From positions 1 to 37,752 of the forward strand of contig NZ_JADEVV010000042.1 of NCBI RefSeq assembly GCF_015207985.1: a stretch of 37,752 nucleotides of DNA, read 5' to 3'. A program made the position numbers and the translations under genes. The first letter of the stretch is position 1; each line of letters begins with the position of its first letter. Below are positions 19,900-27,286 of the stretch, piece by piece. The notes below the pieces were generated by a model that saw only the letters and a program-made list of their open reading frames with translations, ran no database searches and was not told the DNA's origin. Source of the DNA: Synechocystis salina LEGE 00031. Its GTDB lineage: Bacteria; Cyanobacteriota; Cyanobacteriia; Cyanobacteriales; Microcystaceae.

Positions 19900-21224
19900 G
19901 TCGCTGGGTTTTCCTTTTCCCCAAAGACGAAAGTAAGGCAAAAATTCCACCCCTGGGGTTGGCGGTCTAATTGGATGCTACGGATAAACTCCCGGAAGTA
20001 GAAGCGGCGCTCCGTTTCCGAAAGGTCTCGCCAAAATTGAGGCAGGGAAACGGCGGGGATAATGCGTTGCAATTCGTCCGGGGGCAATTGGGCCAACTGT
20101 TGTTGTAATTGGGCCAGGTCTTGTTTCAGTTGGTACCGACGCAGTTGATGCGTGTGGCTGTCTAGTATGCCCCGCTCTTCCCAGGTGGGTAGTTGCTCCA
20201 GTAAACTTTGCTTTTCCCCGATCGCCTGTTGTAAATTTTGGTAATGCGCTCCCAGGGAAGAGGGGGATAGTTTATCCACGGCTAAGGGCAGTTGCCGACA
20301 AATTTGCTCAATAACTTGCTCTAAAAATTGCCCATAGGCGATCGCCTGGCATTTAGGTTTTTCAGGACAATGGCGGGGTCGGAGATAGAGATAGGCTTTG
20401 TTTTGGTGGCGGGAAGTCACATGGGCTACCACCCAGGGAGTCTGGCAACGGTCACAATTAACTAAGCCGGCCAGGGAACGGGGGGCACTAGCGGTGCGGC
20501 GGGGTAAAGGGGCATTACGGCGCAAGAGACGGTCAATCTGGGCCGCTTCGGTGCGGCTTAACAAAGGAGCGTGGGTGTCGGCAATGACAGTCTGATTTTG
20601 GTAGAGCAGATCGCCCCGGTACACGGGATGGGTTAACCAACGTCGCCCGGTGGCCACCGCAATTTTTTTGCCATAGGTCTGCTCTAAATAGCGGACAGAA
20701 CTCCGCAGGGAACCGGAGAGGAGAAATTTTTCAAAAAATGCCTTCACCACTGGGGCGGTGGCTCGGTCCACCACATAGTGGCCAGCGCTACGGCGATAAC
20801 CATAGGGGGCTTTACCGGGAGGAGGAGCCAGGGCTAGACGATTACGGGCGTGGCCCCGCCGGAGATGATCCCTACGTTGTTCCTTGTCCAGAGTGGCCCA
20901 TAGTTCCGACCATTGTTGTCTGGCGATCGCCATGTCGGCCTTGCCATTGTTTTGGTAATCCTGCTCCAGGGCAATGACAGTGATACCGAAACTTTCCAAT
21001 TTTGCCAAAGTTTGGCTGACCTCAAGGGCGGACTGGCCCAATTCCTTGAGATTTTTGACCAGACAATAATCGGTGCTCTGACTTTGGCAATCCTCCATCA
21101 ATTCACCCAGGGCCCACCGTTCCTCCAGATCCACATAAACCCGGTCCACCTCCACTCCCCAAATCTGAGGATCTATAGGGGCATCCAACAGGCGATCGGA
21201 GTAAACGTAGGCAACAATACGCAT
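19896..21224 (-). CDS. Serine-recombinase-like protein with degenerate catalytic domain
   Basis: 442 residues from ATG 21224 (an upstream TTG at 21239 adds five). Architecture is that of a large serine recombinase: resolvase-like N-terminus (1-95), recombinase domain with GKAPYGYRR near 140, and a zinc ribbon (CDRC near 256 paired with HC...C near 290), then a coiled-coil-like helix. The catalytic domain has decayed. The usual Y-x-R-x-S start reads AYVYSD, and the D-R-L-x-R motif reads KELGQ at 60-64. It resembles the XisF-like proteins found as single copies in many cyanobacteria. No integrase attachment site, phage gene or repeat flanks it. It starts 20 bases after the inrS stop, so both are probably on one transcript. 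Confidence 0.8.
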   Translation of the reverse strand: MRIVAYVYSDRLLDAPIDPQIWGVEVDRVYVDLEERWALGELMEDCQSQSTDYCLVKNLKELGQSALEVSQTLAKLESFGITVIALEQDYQNNGKADMAIARQQWSELWATLDKEQRRDHLRRGHARNRLALAPPPGKAPYGYRRSAGHYVVDRATAPVVKAFFEKFLLSGSLRSSVRYLEQTYGKKIAVATGRRWLTHPVYRGDLLYQNQTVIADTHAPLLSRTEAAQIDRLLRRNAPLPRRTASAPRSLAGLVNCDRCQTPWVVAHVTSRHQNKAYLYLRPRHCPEKPKCQAIAYGQFLEQVIEQICRQLPLAVDKLSPSSLGAHYQNLQQAIGEKQSLLEQLPTWEERGILDSHTHQLRRYQLKQDLAQLQQQLAQLPPDELQRIIPAVSLPQFWRDLSETERRFYFREFIRSIQLDRQPQGWNFCLTFVFGEKENPAT

Positions 21225-21244
21225 GGCAACAGGTGACAAAAACC

Positions 21245-21568
21245 CTACAAAAACCGGTCTAGGGCCTGTTTCAGTTCCGCCAACTCCTGCTCAATATTGC
21301 CCTCTGCCGCCGCCCTGGTGATGCACTCATTCATGTGGTCATCCAAAATTAATCTAGCCACCCGGTCCAACGCTCCCCGGATCGCCGCCACCTGAATTAA
21401 AACCTCCGGGCAAGGACGATTTTCCTGCACCATGGTTTTTACTCCCCGGATGTGGCCTTCAATGCGGGAGAGGCGATTAACCAATTTTTGTAAGGATTCC
21501 TGGCTGTGGACGTGGGGATGGGCGTGGCTATGGCGGGCAGAAGGATGGGGGACGGGTTGGGAAGTCAT
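21245..21568 (-). CDS. inrS: InrS, nickel-responsive CsoR/RcnR-family repressor
   Basis: 107 residues from ATG 21568. I chose this start because it places the metal ligands exactly at the numbers published for InrS: His21, Cys53, His78 and Cys82. An upstream in-frame start (21610) would add 14 non-conserved residues. The fold is the all-helical CsoR/RcnR tetramer (RLSRIEGHIRGV block at 32-43). The N-terminus is His-rich (HPSARHSHAHPHVH). InrS represses the nickel exporter gene nrsD and releases DNA on binding Ni(II); nrsD is not in this window. It leads a two-gene unit with the recombinase-like gene. Confidence 0.95.
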   Translation of the reverse strand: MTSQPVPHPSARHSHAHPHVHSQESLQKLVNRLSRIEGHIRGVKTMVQENRPCPEVLIQVAAIRGALDRVARLILDDHMNECITRAAAEGNIEQELAELKQALDRFL

Positions 21569-21676
21569 ACGTTCAATATTTGTCGATAAAACCATTGCCG
21601 GATTAGACAATTTTTCTTGATGTTAGCGGGGTGGGGAATTTTGCGCCGCTGATGGCTTAGCTTTGGGAGGATACCG

Positions 21677-21931
21677 TTAGCCCAATAGCTTATCGTAATC
21701 TTCGTGTGTACCAATCCAAAACCAAACATAGCCGTCATCGGTTTCAATCGACAATGCTCGATAATGCAAGGTGACTCGAACAGACCATAGTTCTCCCACT
21801 TTTTTGAAATGAAGCGAGGGATGGCGAGGATTTTGACTTAGTAATTGATAAGCCTTATCTGCCCGTCTCTGAATTTCTTCTGGCAGATGCCGATAACAAA
21901 GCCAGAAATCAGAGTTCGTGTGATGGTTCAA
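21677..21931 (-). CDS. RelE/ParE-like type II toxin
   Basis: 84-residue protein of the RelE/ParE superfamily. Visible family blocks: LPEEIQRRADKAYQLL (helical hairpin), HPSLHFKKVGELWSVRV, HYRALSIETDDGY and the terminal FWIGTHEDYDKLL. Basic residues and the C-terminal His are positioned as in mRNA-cleaving members, but this could also act on gyrase. Its ATG overlaps the stop of the antitoxin gene by four bases (ATGA), giving translational coupling with the antitoxin first, the standard order. Confidence 0.82.
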   Translation of the reverse strand: MNHHTNSDFWLCYRHLPEEIQRRADKAYQLLSQNPRHPSLHFKKVGELWSVRVTLHYRALSIETDDGYVWFWIGTHEDYDKLLG

Positions 21932-22128
21932 AGCACTTTTGTCCGACCAGCACTATGGTCTGCCAATGCCTTTTCCGCTAAAGCTTTTAGCTTACCAGAC
22001 TTAGAGTCCTGCTCAATTTGACAATCCCAGGCCTGCCAATCATATTCATGGAACCATTCTCGAAATTTGGCGAAATCCGAGGGATTTAGCTGTTTAACTT
22101 GCGTTTCAATTTGTTCTAAGTTATTCAT
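21928..22128 (-). CDS. Antitoxin partner of the RelE/ParE-like toxin
   Basis: 66 residues from ATG 22128; a longer frame from a TTG would overlap the next gene upstream and adds no conserved sequence. The N-terminal LEQIETQVKQLNPSDFAKFREWF and the WDCQIEQDSKSGKLKALAEKAL block match a small addiction-module antitoxin family widespread in cyanobacteria, whose C-terminal tail (DHSAGRTKVL) wraps the toxin. No classical DNA-binding domain is obvious. It lies 49 bases past the stop of the FAD oxidoreductase gene on the same strand. Confidence 0.8.
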   Translation of the reverse strand: MNNLEQIETQVKQLNPSDFAKFREWFHEYDWQAWDCQIEQDSKSGKLKALAEKALADHSAGRTKVL

Positions 22129-22177
22129 TAACTTTATCAATACCCTAGCTAGGTTTGGCGTTAAAAAATTATTCTGC

Positions 22178-23800
22178 TTAGATGTCAACTTTAGCAAAAA
22201 AATCCAAGGCGATCGCCTCTGCTACTTTAATACCGTCAATGCCAGCGGATAAAATCCCCCCTGCGTAACCGGCCCCTTCCCCGGCGGGATAAAGACCAAA
22301 TGTATTGATGCTTTGGAAGTCATCCCCCCGTTTAATGCGAATGGGAGAAGAAGTGCGGGTTTCCACCGCAGTTAACACAGCATCTTCCATGGCAAAACTC
22401 CCGATTTTTTTATCAAAGGCTGGAATGGCTTCTCGCAAAGCGGCGATCGCATAATCGGGCAGACTTTCCCCCAGGTTGACTAGTTTTACCCCCGGTTTAT
22501 AGGAAGGTAGAACGGAACCAAATTTAGTGGAAGGTCGATCGGCTAGGAAATCCCCCACCAGTTGCCCCGGCGCTTGGTAATTTGCTCCCCCTAACTGGAA
22601 AGCTCGTTCTTCCCAATGTCGTTGTAAAGCAATGCCTGCTAATGGGTGTTCTGGATAATCTTCCTCCGGATTAATGCCCACCACAATGGCACTATTGGCA
22701 TTGGCTTCATCCCGAGCGTATTCGCTCATGCCATTGGTAACTAATCTGCCTGGTTCGGAGGCGGCGGCCACGACTTTTCCCCCTGGGCACATACAAAAGC
22801 TGTAAACCGATCGCCCGTTTTGGCAATGGTGAACTAATTTGTAGTCGGCGGAACCAAGGCGGGCATGGCCAGCTTGGGGACCATAGCGACATTGGTCAAT
22901 GAGGGCTTGGGGATGCTCAATGCGAAAACCGAGGGAAAAGGGCTTGGCTTCTATATAGACTCCTCGTTCAAATAACATCTGAAAAGTATCCCGGGCACTG
23001 TGCCCCACCGCTAGCACCACATGGTTAGTGGCAATATATTGACCATTTTCCAGGGTTATCCCCTGCACCTGATTCTGTCGGATATTGATGTCGGTAACAT
23101 GGCTTTGAAAATGAATTTCTCCCCCCAACTCCTCTATCGTGGAACGTAAATTTTGGACAATTTTCACGAGGCGATAGGTGCCAATGTGGGGGCGGTTGAT
23201 GTAAAGAATTTCGGGATCGGCTCCGGCATTGACAAATTCCTCCAACACCTTGCGGCCGTAATGGTTTGGATCCCGCACTTGGCTATAGAGTTTGCCGTCG
23301 GAAAAAGTCCCTGCTCCCCCTTCTCCAAACTGGACGTTGGATTCAGCATTGAGTTTTCCCTTCACCCAAAAGCGGAATGTGTCCACACTGCGGTCCCGCA
23401 CTGATTTGCCCCGCTCCAAAATAATCGGCTTCAGACCCATCTGGGCCAGTAGTAAACCGGCAAACATGCCACAGGGCCCTGTCCCAATCACAACGGGCCG
23501 TTTCCCTTCGACCACTTGACCTGGTTTGGCCTGGGCAACAAACTCATAGGTCATGGCTGGGGTGGGCGCAATCTGGCGATCGCCGGCAAATTTGGCCAGT
23601 AACTTTTCCGCTTGAGGTGTTGCTACGTCAACGATATAGACCAGCAGAATATGGCCTCGTTTGCGGGCATCATAACTACGTTTGAAAATGGTGTAACTGG
23701 TTAATTGTTCTTTACTAATGCCCAGCTTTTTGAGAATGGCCTGTGCCAGGGCTGTGTCGTCATGGTCTAGGGGGAGTTTGATTTCGCTAATGCGTAACAT
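22178..23800 (-). CDS. FAD-dependent oxidoreductase (COG2509-like)
   Basis: 540-residue uncharacterised FAD-dependent dehydrogenase. An N-terminal domain of about 100 residues (LRISEIKLPLDHDD...IFKRSYDARKR) precedes the dinucleotide-binding motif VIGTGPCGMFAGLLLAQMG with LERG ending the beta-alpha-beta unit. NHVVLAVGHSARDTF is the second nucleotide block, and the C-terminal FAD motif GLYPAGEGAGYAGGI is complete. Cysteine-containing CMCPGG is conserved in the family. The family is found in bacteria and chloroplasts without an assigned substrate. It lies 81 bases downstream of gcvT on the same strand with no clear terminator between. I recall sll0175. Confidence 0.88.
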   Translation of the reverse strand: MLRISEIKLPLDHDDTALAQAILKKLGISKEQLTSYTIFKRSYDARKRGHILLVYIVDVATPQAEKLLAKFAGDRQIAPTPAMTYEFVAQAKPGQVVEGKRPVVIGTGPCGMFAGLLLAQMGLKPIILERGKSVRDRSVDTFRFWVKGKLNAESNVQFGEGGAGTFSDGKLYSQVRDPNHYGRKVLEEFVNAGADPEILYINRPHIGTYRLVKIVQNLRSTIEELGGEIHFQSHVTDINIRQNQVQGITLENGQYIATNHVVLAVGHSARDTFQMLFERGVYIEAKPFSLGFRIEHPQALIDQCRYGPQAGHARLGSADYKLVHHCQNGRSVYSFCMCPGGKVVAAASEPGRLVTNGMSEYARDEANANSAIVVGINPEEDYPEHPLAGIALQRHWEERAFQLGGANYQAPGQLVGDFLADRPSTKFGSVLPSYKPGVKLVNLGESLPDYAIAALREAIPAFDKKIGSFAMEDAVLTAVETRTSSPIRIKRGDDFQSINTFGLYPAGEGAGYAGGILSAGIDGIKVAEAIALDFFAKVDI

Positions 23801-23881
23801 TGATCTTGGGTTTCAATTCTGACAATTTTTAAGCTAATTTCCCATGGCGATCGGCAAGCTAGTCAGTTGCAAAACCGCCAA

Positions 23882-25000
23882 CTAACGGGGTTTGTGAGCA
23901 GAACGATAAAAGGGTTTCTTCACTACTTTTACCCCATAGGTTTTACCCCGAATTTCCACCTCCAATTCCTGACCTATTTTTGCAAGTTTCGGGGGAACAT
24001 AACCCAAGGCGATCGCCTTTTCCAGGGTAGGGGAAAGGGTGCCACTGGTAACAATGCCAATATTTTCGCCCTTGTGCATGAGGGGATAGTCATGGCGGGC
24101 AATTTGTTTTCCCAACATTTCCAAGCCCACTAGGCGTTTTTCAATTCCGTTGGTTTTTTGTTGCTCCAACACAGAACGACCAATAAAATCACCTTTGCTA
24201 TCGAGGTGAACTAACCAACCTAAACCCGCTTCCAGGGGCGTGGTGTGGTCATCCATGTCCTGGCCGTACAAACCCATGGCCGCTTCTAAGCGCAGGGTGT
24301 CCCTAGCCCCTAAACCGCAGGGAGCAACATCTTTTCGCAGAAAAGTTTGCCAGAGTTGTTGTCCCACTTCAGGGGAAACCATAATTTCAAAACCATCTTC
24401 CCCGGTGTACCCCGTCCGGGCAATAAAAGCCTTTGCCCCCAGCAATTCCGTTTCCAAATGACCAAAGGCGGGTAAACCGTCTAAATCCCCATCAACTAAG
24501 GGTTGCAAAACGCTGATTGATTCTGGGCCCTGGAGGGCTATTAAGACCTGTTCCCTAGATAAATCTTGCAAATCAATTGCTTGAGATAAATGTCCCAGTA
24601 ACCATTGCTTATCCTTCTCCGTAGTGGCGGCATTGACAATCAGAGTGACCTGCTCCTCTCCATTGGCAGTTTTTCCCTGGTCATAAACAATAATGTCGTC
24701 AATAATGCCCCCTTGTTCATTTAACAGCACTGTATATTGGGCTTTGCCGGGGGTGAGGCGAGCTAGATCTGAGGGTACTAAACTTTGCAACGCCGTCAAA
24801 ACGTCCGCCCCAGTCAGGACGAATTTACCCATGTGGGAAATGTCAAACATCCCCACCTTTTCCCGCACCGCCTGATGTTCCTGTTTTAACCCCGTAAACT
24901 GTACTGGCATTTCCCAGCCAGCAAAGGCCGTTAGTTTAGAGGTTTGTTGACCAATAAGGTCGTAAAGAGGGGTACGGAGGGCGGGAGCAGAATTGGCCAC
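23882..25000 (-). CDS. gcvT: Glycine cleavage system T-protein (aminomethyltransferase)
   Basis: Tetrahydrofolate-dependent T-protein of the glycine cleavage complex, which releases ammonia and forms methylene-THF; central to photorespiratory glycine turnover. I chose GTG 25000: it starts (M)ANSAPALRTPLYD, gives 372 residues, the family length, and lies after a good promoter (25034-25062). The longest frame, to 25150, runs through the dnaK2 terminator and that promoter and is therefore not coding. Motifs: FAGWEMPVQF, MFDISHMGKF, the ARTGYTGEDGFEI block with the active-site Asp nearby in GARDTLRLEA, and VTSGTLSPTLEKAIALGYV. No glycine riboswitch consensus is seen in the leader. Confidence 0.95.
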   Translation of the reverse strand: MANSAPALRTPLYDLIGQQTSKLTAFAGWEMPVQFTGLKQEHQAVREKVGMFDISHMGKFVLTGADVLTALQSLVPSDLARLTPGKAQYTVLLNEQGGIIDDIIVYDQGKTANGEEQVTLIVNAATTEKDKQWLLGHLSQAIDLQDLSREQVLIALQGPESISVLQPLVDGDLDGLPAFGHLETELLGAKAFIARTGYTGEDGFEIMVSPEVGQQLWQTFLRKDVAPCGLGARDTLRLEAAMGLYGQDMDDHTTPLEAGLGWLVHLDSKGDFIGRSVLEQQKTNGIEKRLVGLEMLGKQIARHDYPLMHKGENIGIVTSGTLSPTLEKAIALGYVPPKLAKIGQELEVEIRGKTYGVKVVKKPFYRSAHKPR

Positions 25001-25033
25001 AGTGGTTTGGATTCCAGAAAAAGTCCTGCCTAA

Positions 25034-25062
25034 ATCATAGTTTTTTCCCACGCAAATCACAA
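25034..25062 (-). promoter_or_regulatory. Probable gcvT promoter
   Basis: On the minus strand TTGTGA (25057-25062) and TATGAT (25034-25039) are separated by exactly 17 bases and precede the chosen GTG start by 33 bases. The -35 hexamer overlaps the T-run of the dnaK2 terminator. Confidence 0.55.
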
Positions 25063-25086
25063 AAAATCCCCCCAGTAAGGGAGGAT
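25060..25086 (-). terminator. Intrinsic terminator after dnaK2
   Basis: Minus-strand stem ATCCTCCC with GGGGGGAT (one wobble pair), five-base loop, followed by six T. It lies about 88 bases past the dnaK2 stop and separates it from gcvT. Confidence 0.75.
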
Positions 25087-25173
25087 CTTGGCATCTGATT
25101 ACCCCAAAATTGGGGGCTAGGGAGCTTTCACTTTCAACACAGGTTTTCAAGCAACAAAGCTGAAAAACCAGAA

Positions 25174-27084
25174 TTATTTCTCGGGCTCAGAGAATTCCGC
25201 ATCGATGACATCATCGCCACCACCACTGCTAGTTCCCGCTTCAGGGCCAGCACCGGGGGCACCTACCCCAGCCTCTGCTCCAGTCTGTTGGTACATATTG
25301 GAACCAATGCTGTAGAGGACCTGTTGTAGTTCCGGCATCACCGTTTGGATTTTGGCGTCATCTTCCTGGGCCAGAGCTTCTTTGAGGTCTTTGATCAAAC
25401 CTTCAGCCTTGGTTTTGTCGGCAGCGGGCACTTTATCACCCAACTCAGTGATTTGTTTTTCCGCTTGGTACACCAGGGAGTCCGCTTGGTTTTTGCGGTC
25501 AATTTTCTCCCGACGTTCCTTGTCGGTGGCGGCATTGGACTCAGCTTCCTTCACCATCCGGTCTACTTCCGTATCGGGCAGGGTGGAAGCCCCGGTGATG
25601 CTGATGGATTGTTCCTTACCCGTACCCCGGTCTTTGGCAGTGACATTCAGAATACCGTTGGCGTCGATGTCAAAGGTAACTTCAATTTGGGGCACACCCC
25701 GGGGAGCAGGGGGAATACCGTCTAGCCGGAAGGTCCCCAAACTCTTATTGTCGTTGGCCATTTCCCGTTCCCCTTGGAGCACATGGATTTCCACGTTGCT
25801 TTGACCGTCCACAGCGGTGGAGAAGGTTTCGGATTTCTTGGTGGGGATGGTGGTGTTGCGGGGAATGATTTTGGTCATGACGCCCCCTAGGGTTTCCACG
25901 CCCAAGGAGAGGGGAGAAACGTCCAGGAGCAGAATATCTTTGACTTCACCGGAGAGTACACCTCCCTGAATAGCAGCACCAACGGCTACCACTTCATCGG
26001 GGTTAACCCCTTGATTGGGCTCTTTACCGAGGATTTTTTTCACCACTTCCTTCACAGCGGGGATCCGGGTAGAACCACCCACCAGCACAATTTCATCCAG
26101 GGCGGATTTATCGATTTTGGCATCCCGAATGGCGTTTTCCACGGGTACACCACAGCGGTCAATCAGATCGGAACAAATTTCTTCAAACTTGGCCCGGGAT
26201 AGGGTGGTGTCTAAATGCTTTGGTCCATCCTGGGTAGCAGTGATGAAGGGCAGGTTAATTTCCGTTTGGCTGACGCCGGACAGTTCGATTTTGGCTTTTT
26301 CCGCTGCTTCGGTTAATCGTTGCAGGGCTTGCTTATCCTTGCGAAGATCGATGCCTTCGGCTTTCTGGAATTCACCGGCCAGGAAATCTACAATTTTTTT
26401 GTCGAAGTCGTCCCCTCCCAAGTGAGTATCTCCAGAGGTAGCTAATACTTCAAATACCCCTTCCCCGACTTCGAGAATGGAGACGTCGAAGGTACCGCCC
26501 CCTAGGTCAAACACCAGGATGGTTTCGTTATCTTTTTTGTCCAGACCGTAGGCCAGGGAAGCGGCGGTGGGTTCGTTGATAATTCTAAGTACTTCGATAC
26601 CGGCGATTTTACCCGCATCTTTGGTGGCTTGCCGTTGGGAATCGTTGAAGTAGGCAGGAACGGTGATGACGGCCTGGGTAACGGTTTCCCCTAGGTATTT
26701 GCTGGCATCGTCCACCAATTTCCGCAATACTTGGGCAGAAATTTCTTCCGGGGCAAACTGTTTTCCCTGGGCAGGGCAGTCTAGCTTGACGTTGCCGTTA
26801 CCGTCTTTAACTACGCTGTAGGCAACTTCGGTGGCTTCATTGGTAATTTCATCAAATTTACGACCAATGAAACGTTTAACTGAATAAAATGTATTGCCTG
26901 GGTTCATCACCGCTTGACGTTTGGCAATTTGCCCCACCAGGCGATCGCCATTTTTGGCATAACCAACCACCGAGGGGGTAGTGCGAAAACCTTCTGCATT
27001 GGCGATAACAGTGGGTTTCCCCCCTTCCATTACGGCCACGCAGGAATTGGTAGTACCGAGGTCAATCCCAACAACTTTTCCCAT
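25174..27084 (-). CDS. dnaK2: Hsp70 chaperone DnaK2
   Basis: 636-residue cytoplasmic Hsp70. The actin-like ATPase (about 1-385) has [13 protein letters not shown], the phosphate-2 motif [15 protein letters not shown] and [10 protein letters not shown]. The linker is [11 protein letters not shown]. The substrate-binding beta domain and helical lid (about 500-600) are complete, and a Gly/Ala-rich tail leads to the terminal DVIDAEF(S)E. This is the typical bacterial DnaK of which cyanobacteria carry several; I take it as DnaK2, the essential heat-inducible copy, by recall of sll0170. Ribosome site GGGAG lies 12 bases before the ATG. No CIRCE element (HrcA operator) is present upstream. Confidence 0.96.
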   Translation of the reverse strand: MGKVVGIDLGTTNSCVAVMEGGKPTVIANAEGFRTTPSVVGYAKNGDRLVGQIAKRQAVMNPGNTFYSVKRFIGRKFDEITNEATEVAYSVVKDGNGNVKLDCPAQGKQFAPEEISAQVLRKLVDDASKYLGETVTQAVITVPAYFNDSQRQATKDAGKIAGIEVLRIINEPTAASLAYGLDKKDNETILVFDLGGGTFDVSILEVGEGVFEVLATSGDTHLGGDDFDKKIVDFLAGEFQKAEGIDLRKDKQALQRLTEAAEKAKIELSGVSQTEINLPFITATQDGPKHLDTTLSRAKFEEICSDLIDRCGVPVENAIRDAKIDKSALDEIVLVGGSTRIPAVKEVVKKILGKEPNQGVNPDEVVAVGAAIQGGVLSGEVKDILLLDVSPLSLGVETLGGVMTKIIPRNTTIPTKKSETFSTAVDGQSNVEIHVLQGEREMANDNKSLGTFRLDGIPPAPRGVPQIEVTFDIDANGILNVTAKDRGTGKEQSISITGASTLPDTEVDRMVKEAESNAATDKERREKIDRKNQADSLVYQAEKQITELGDKVPAADKTKAEGLIKDLKEALAQEDDAKIQTVMPELQQVLYSIGSNMYQQTGAEAGVGAPGAGPEAGTSSGGGDDVIDAEFSEPEK

Positions 27085-27286
27085 AATTTTAATTAACTCC
27101 CGTTAACAAGTAAGAATATCAGACACAAAGACGGACCAAGGAGCCATGGCTCTAGCCACTGCCCAGGACCGATGCGTTCACACTCTTATAGTGACGGTAG
27201 GGGCTTGGTTCTCGGAAGTGCAGGTTTCCGTACCTATGGGGGGATTAAGCCGTATGCCACCGTCGATGGGGCATCAATGGCCAGCA
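27085..27286 (-). promoter_or_regulatory. dnaK2 upstream region
   Basis: 202 bases between zipN and dnaK2. It contains the perfect 12-base palindrome GAGCCATGGCTC (27141-27152) and an interrupted one, CACT-N5-AGTG (about 27180-27192), whose minus strand includes TATAAG. No CIRCE sequence or convincing sigma-32-like promoter is seen. The dnaK2 promoter presumably lies here. Confidence 0.45.

Noticed and set aside
25001-25150. N-terminal extension of gcvT to 422 residues
   Set aside because: It spans the dnaK2 terminator and a good promoter; GTG 25000 gives the family length of 372.
25001-25173. Glycine riboswitch in the gcvT leader
   Set aside because: The conserved aptamer sequences were not seen; the region is explained by a terminator and a promoter.
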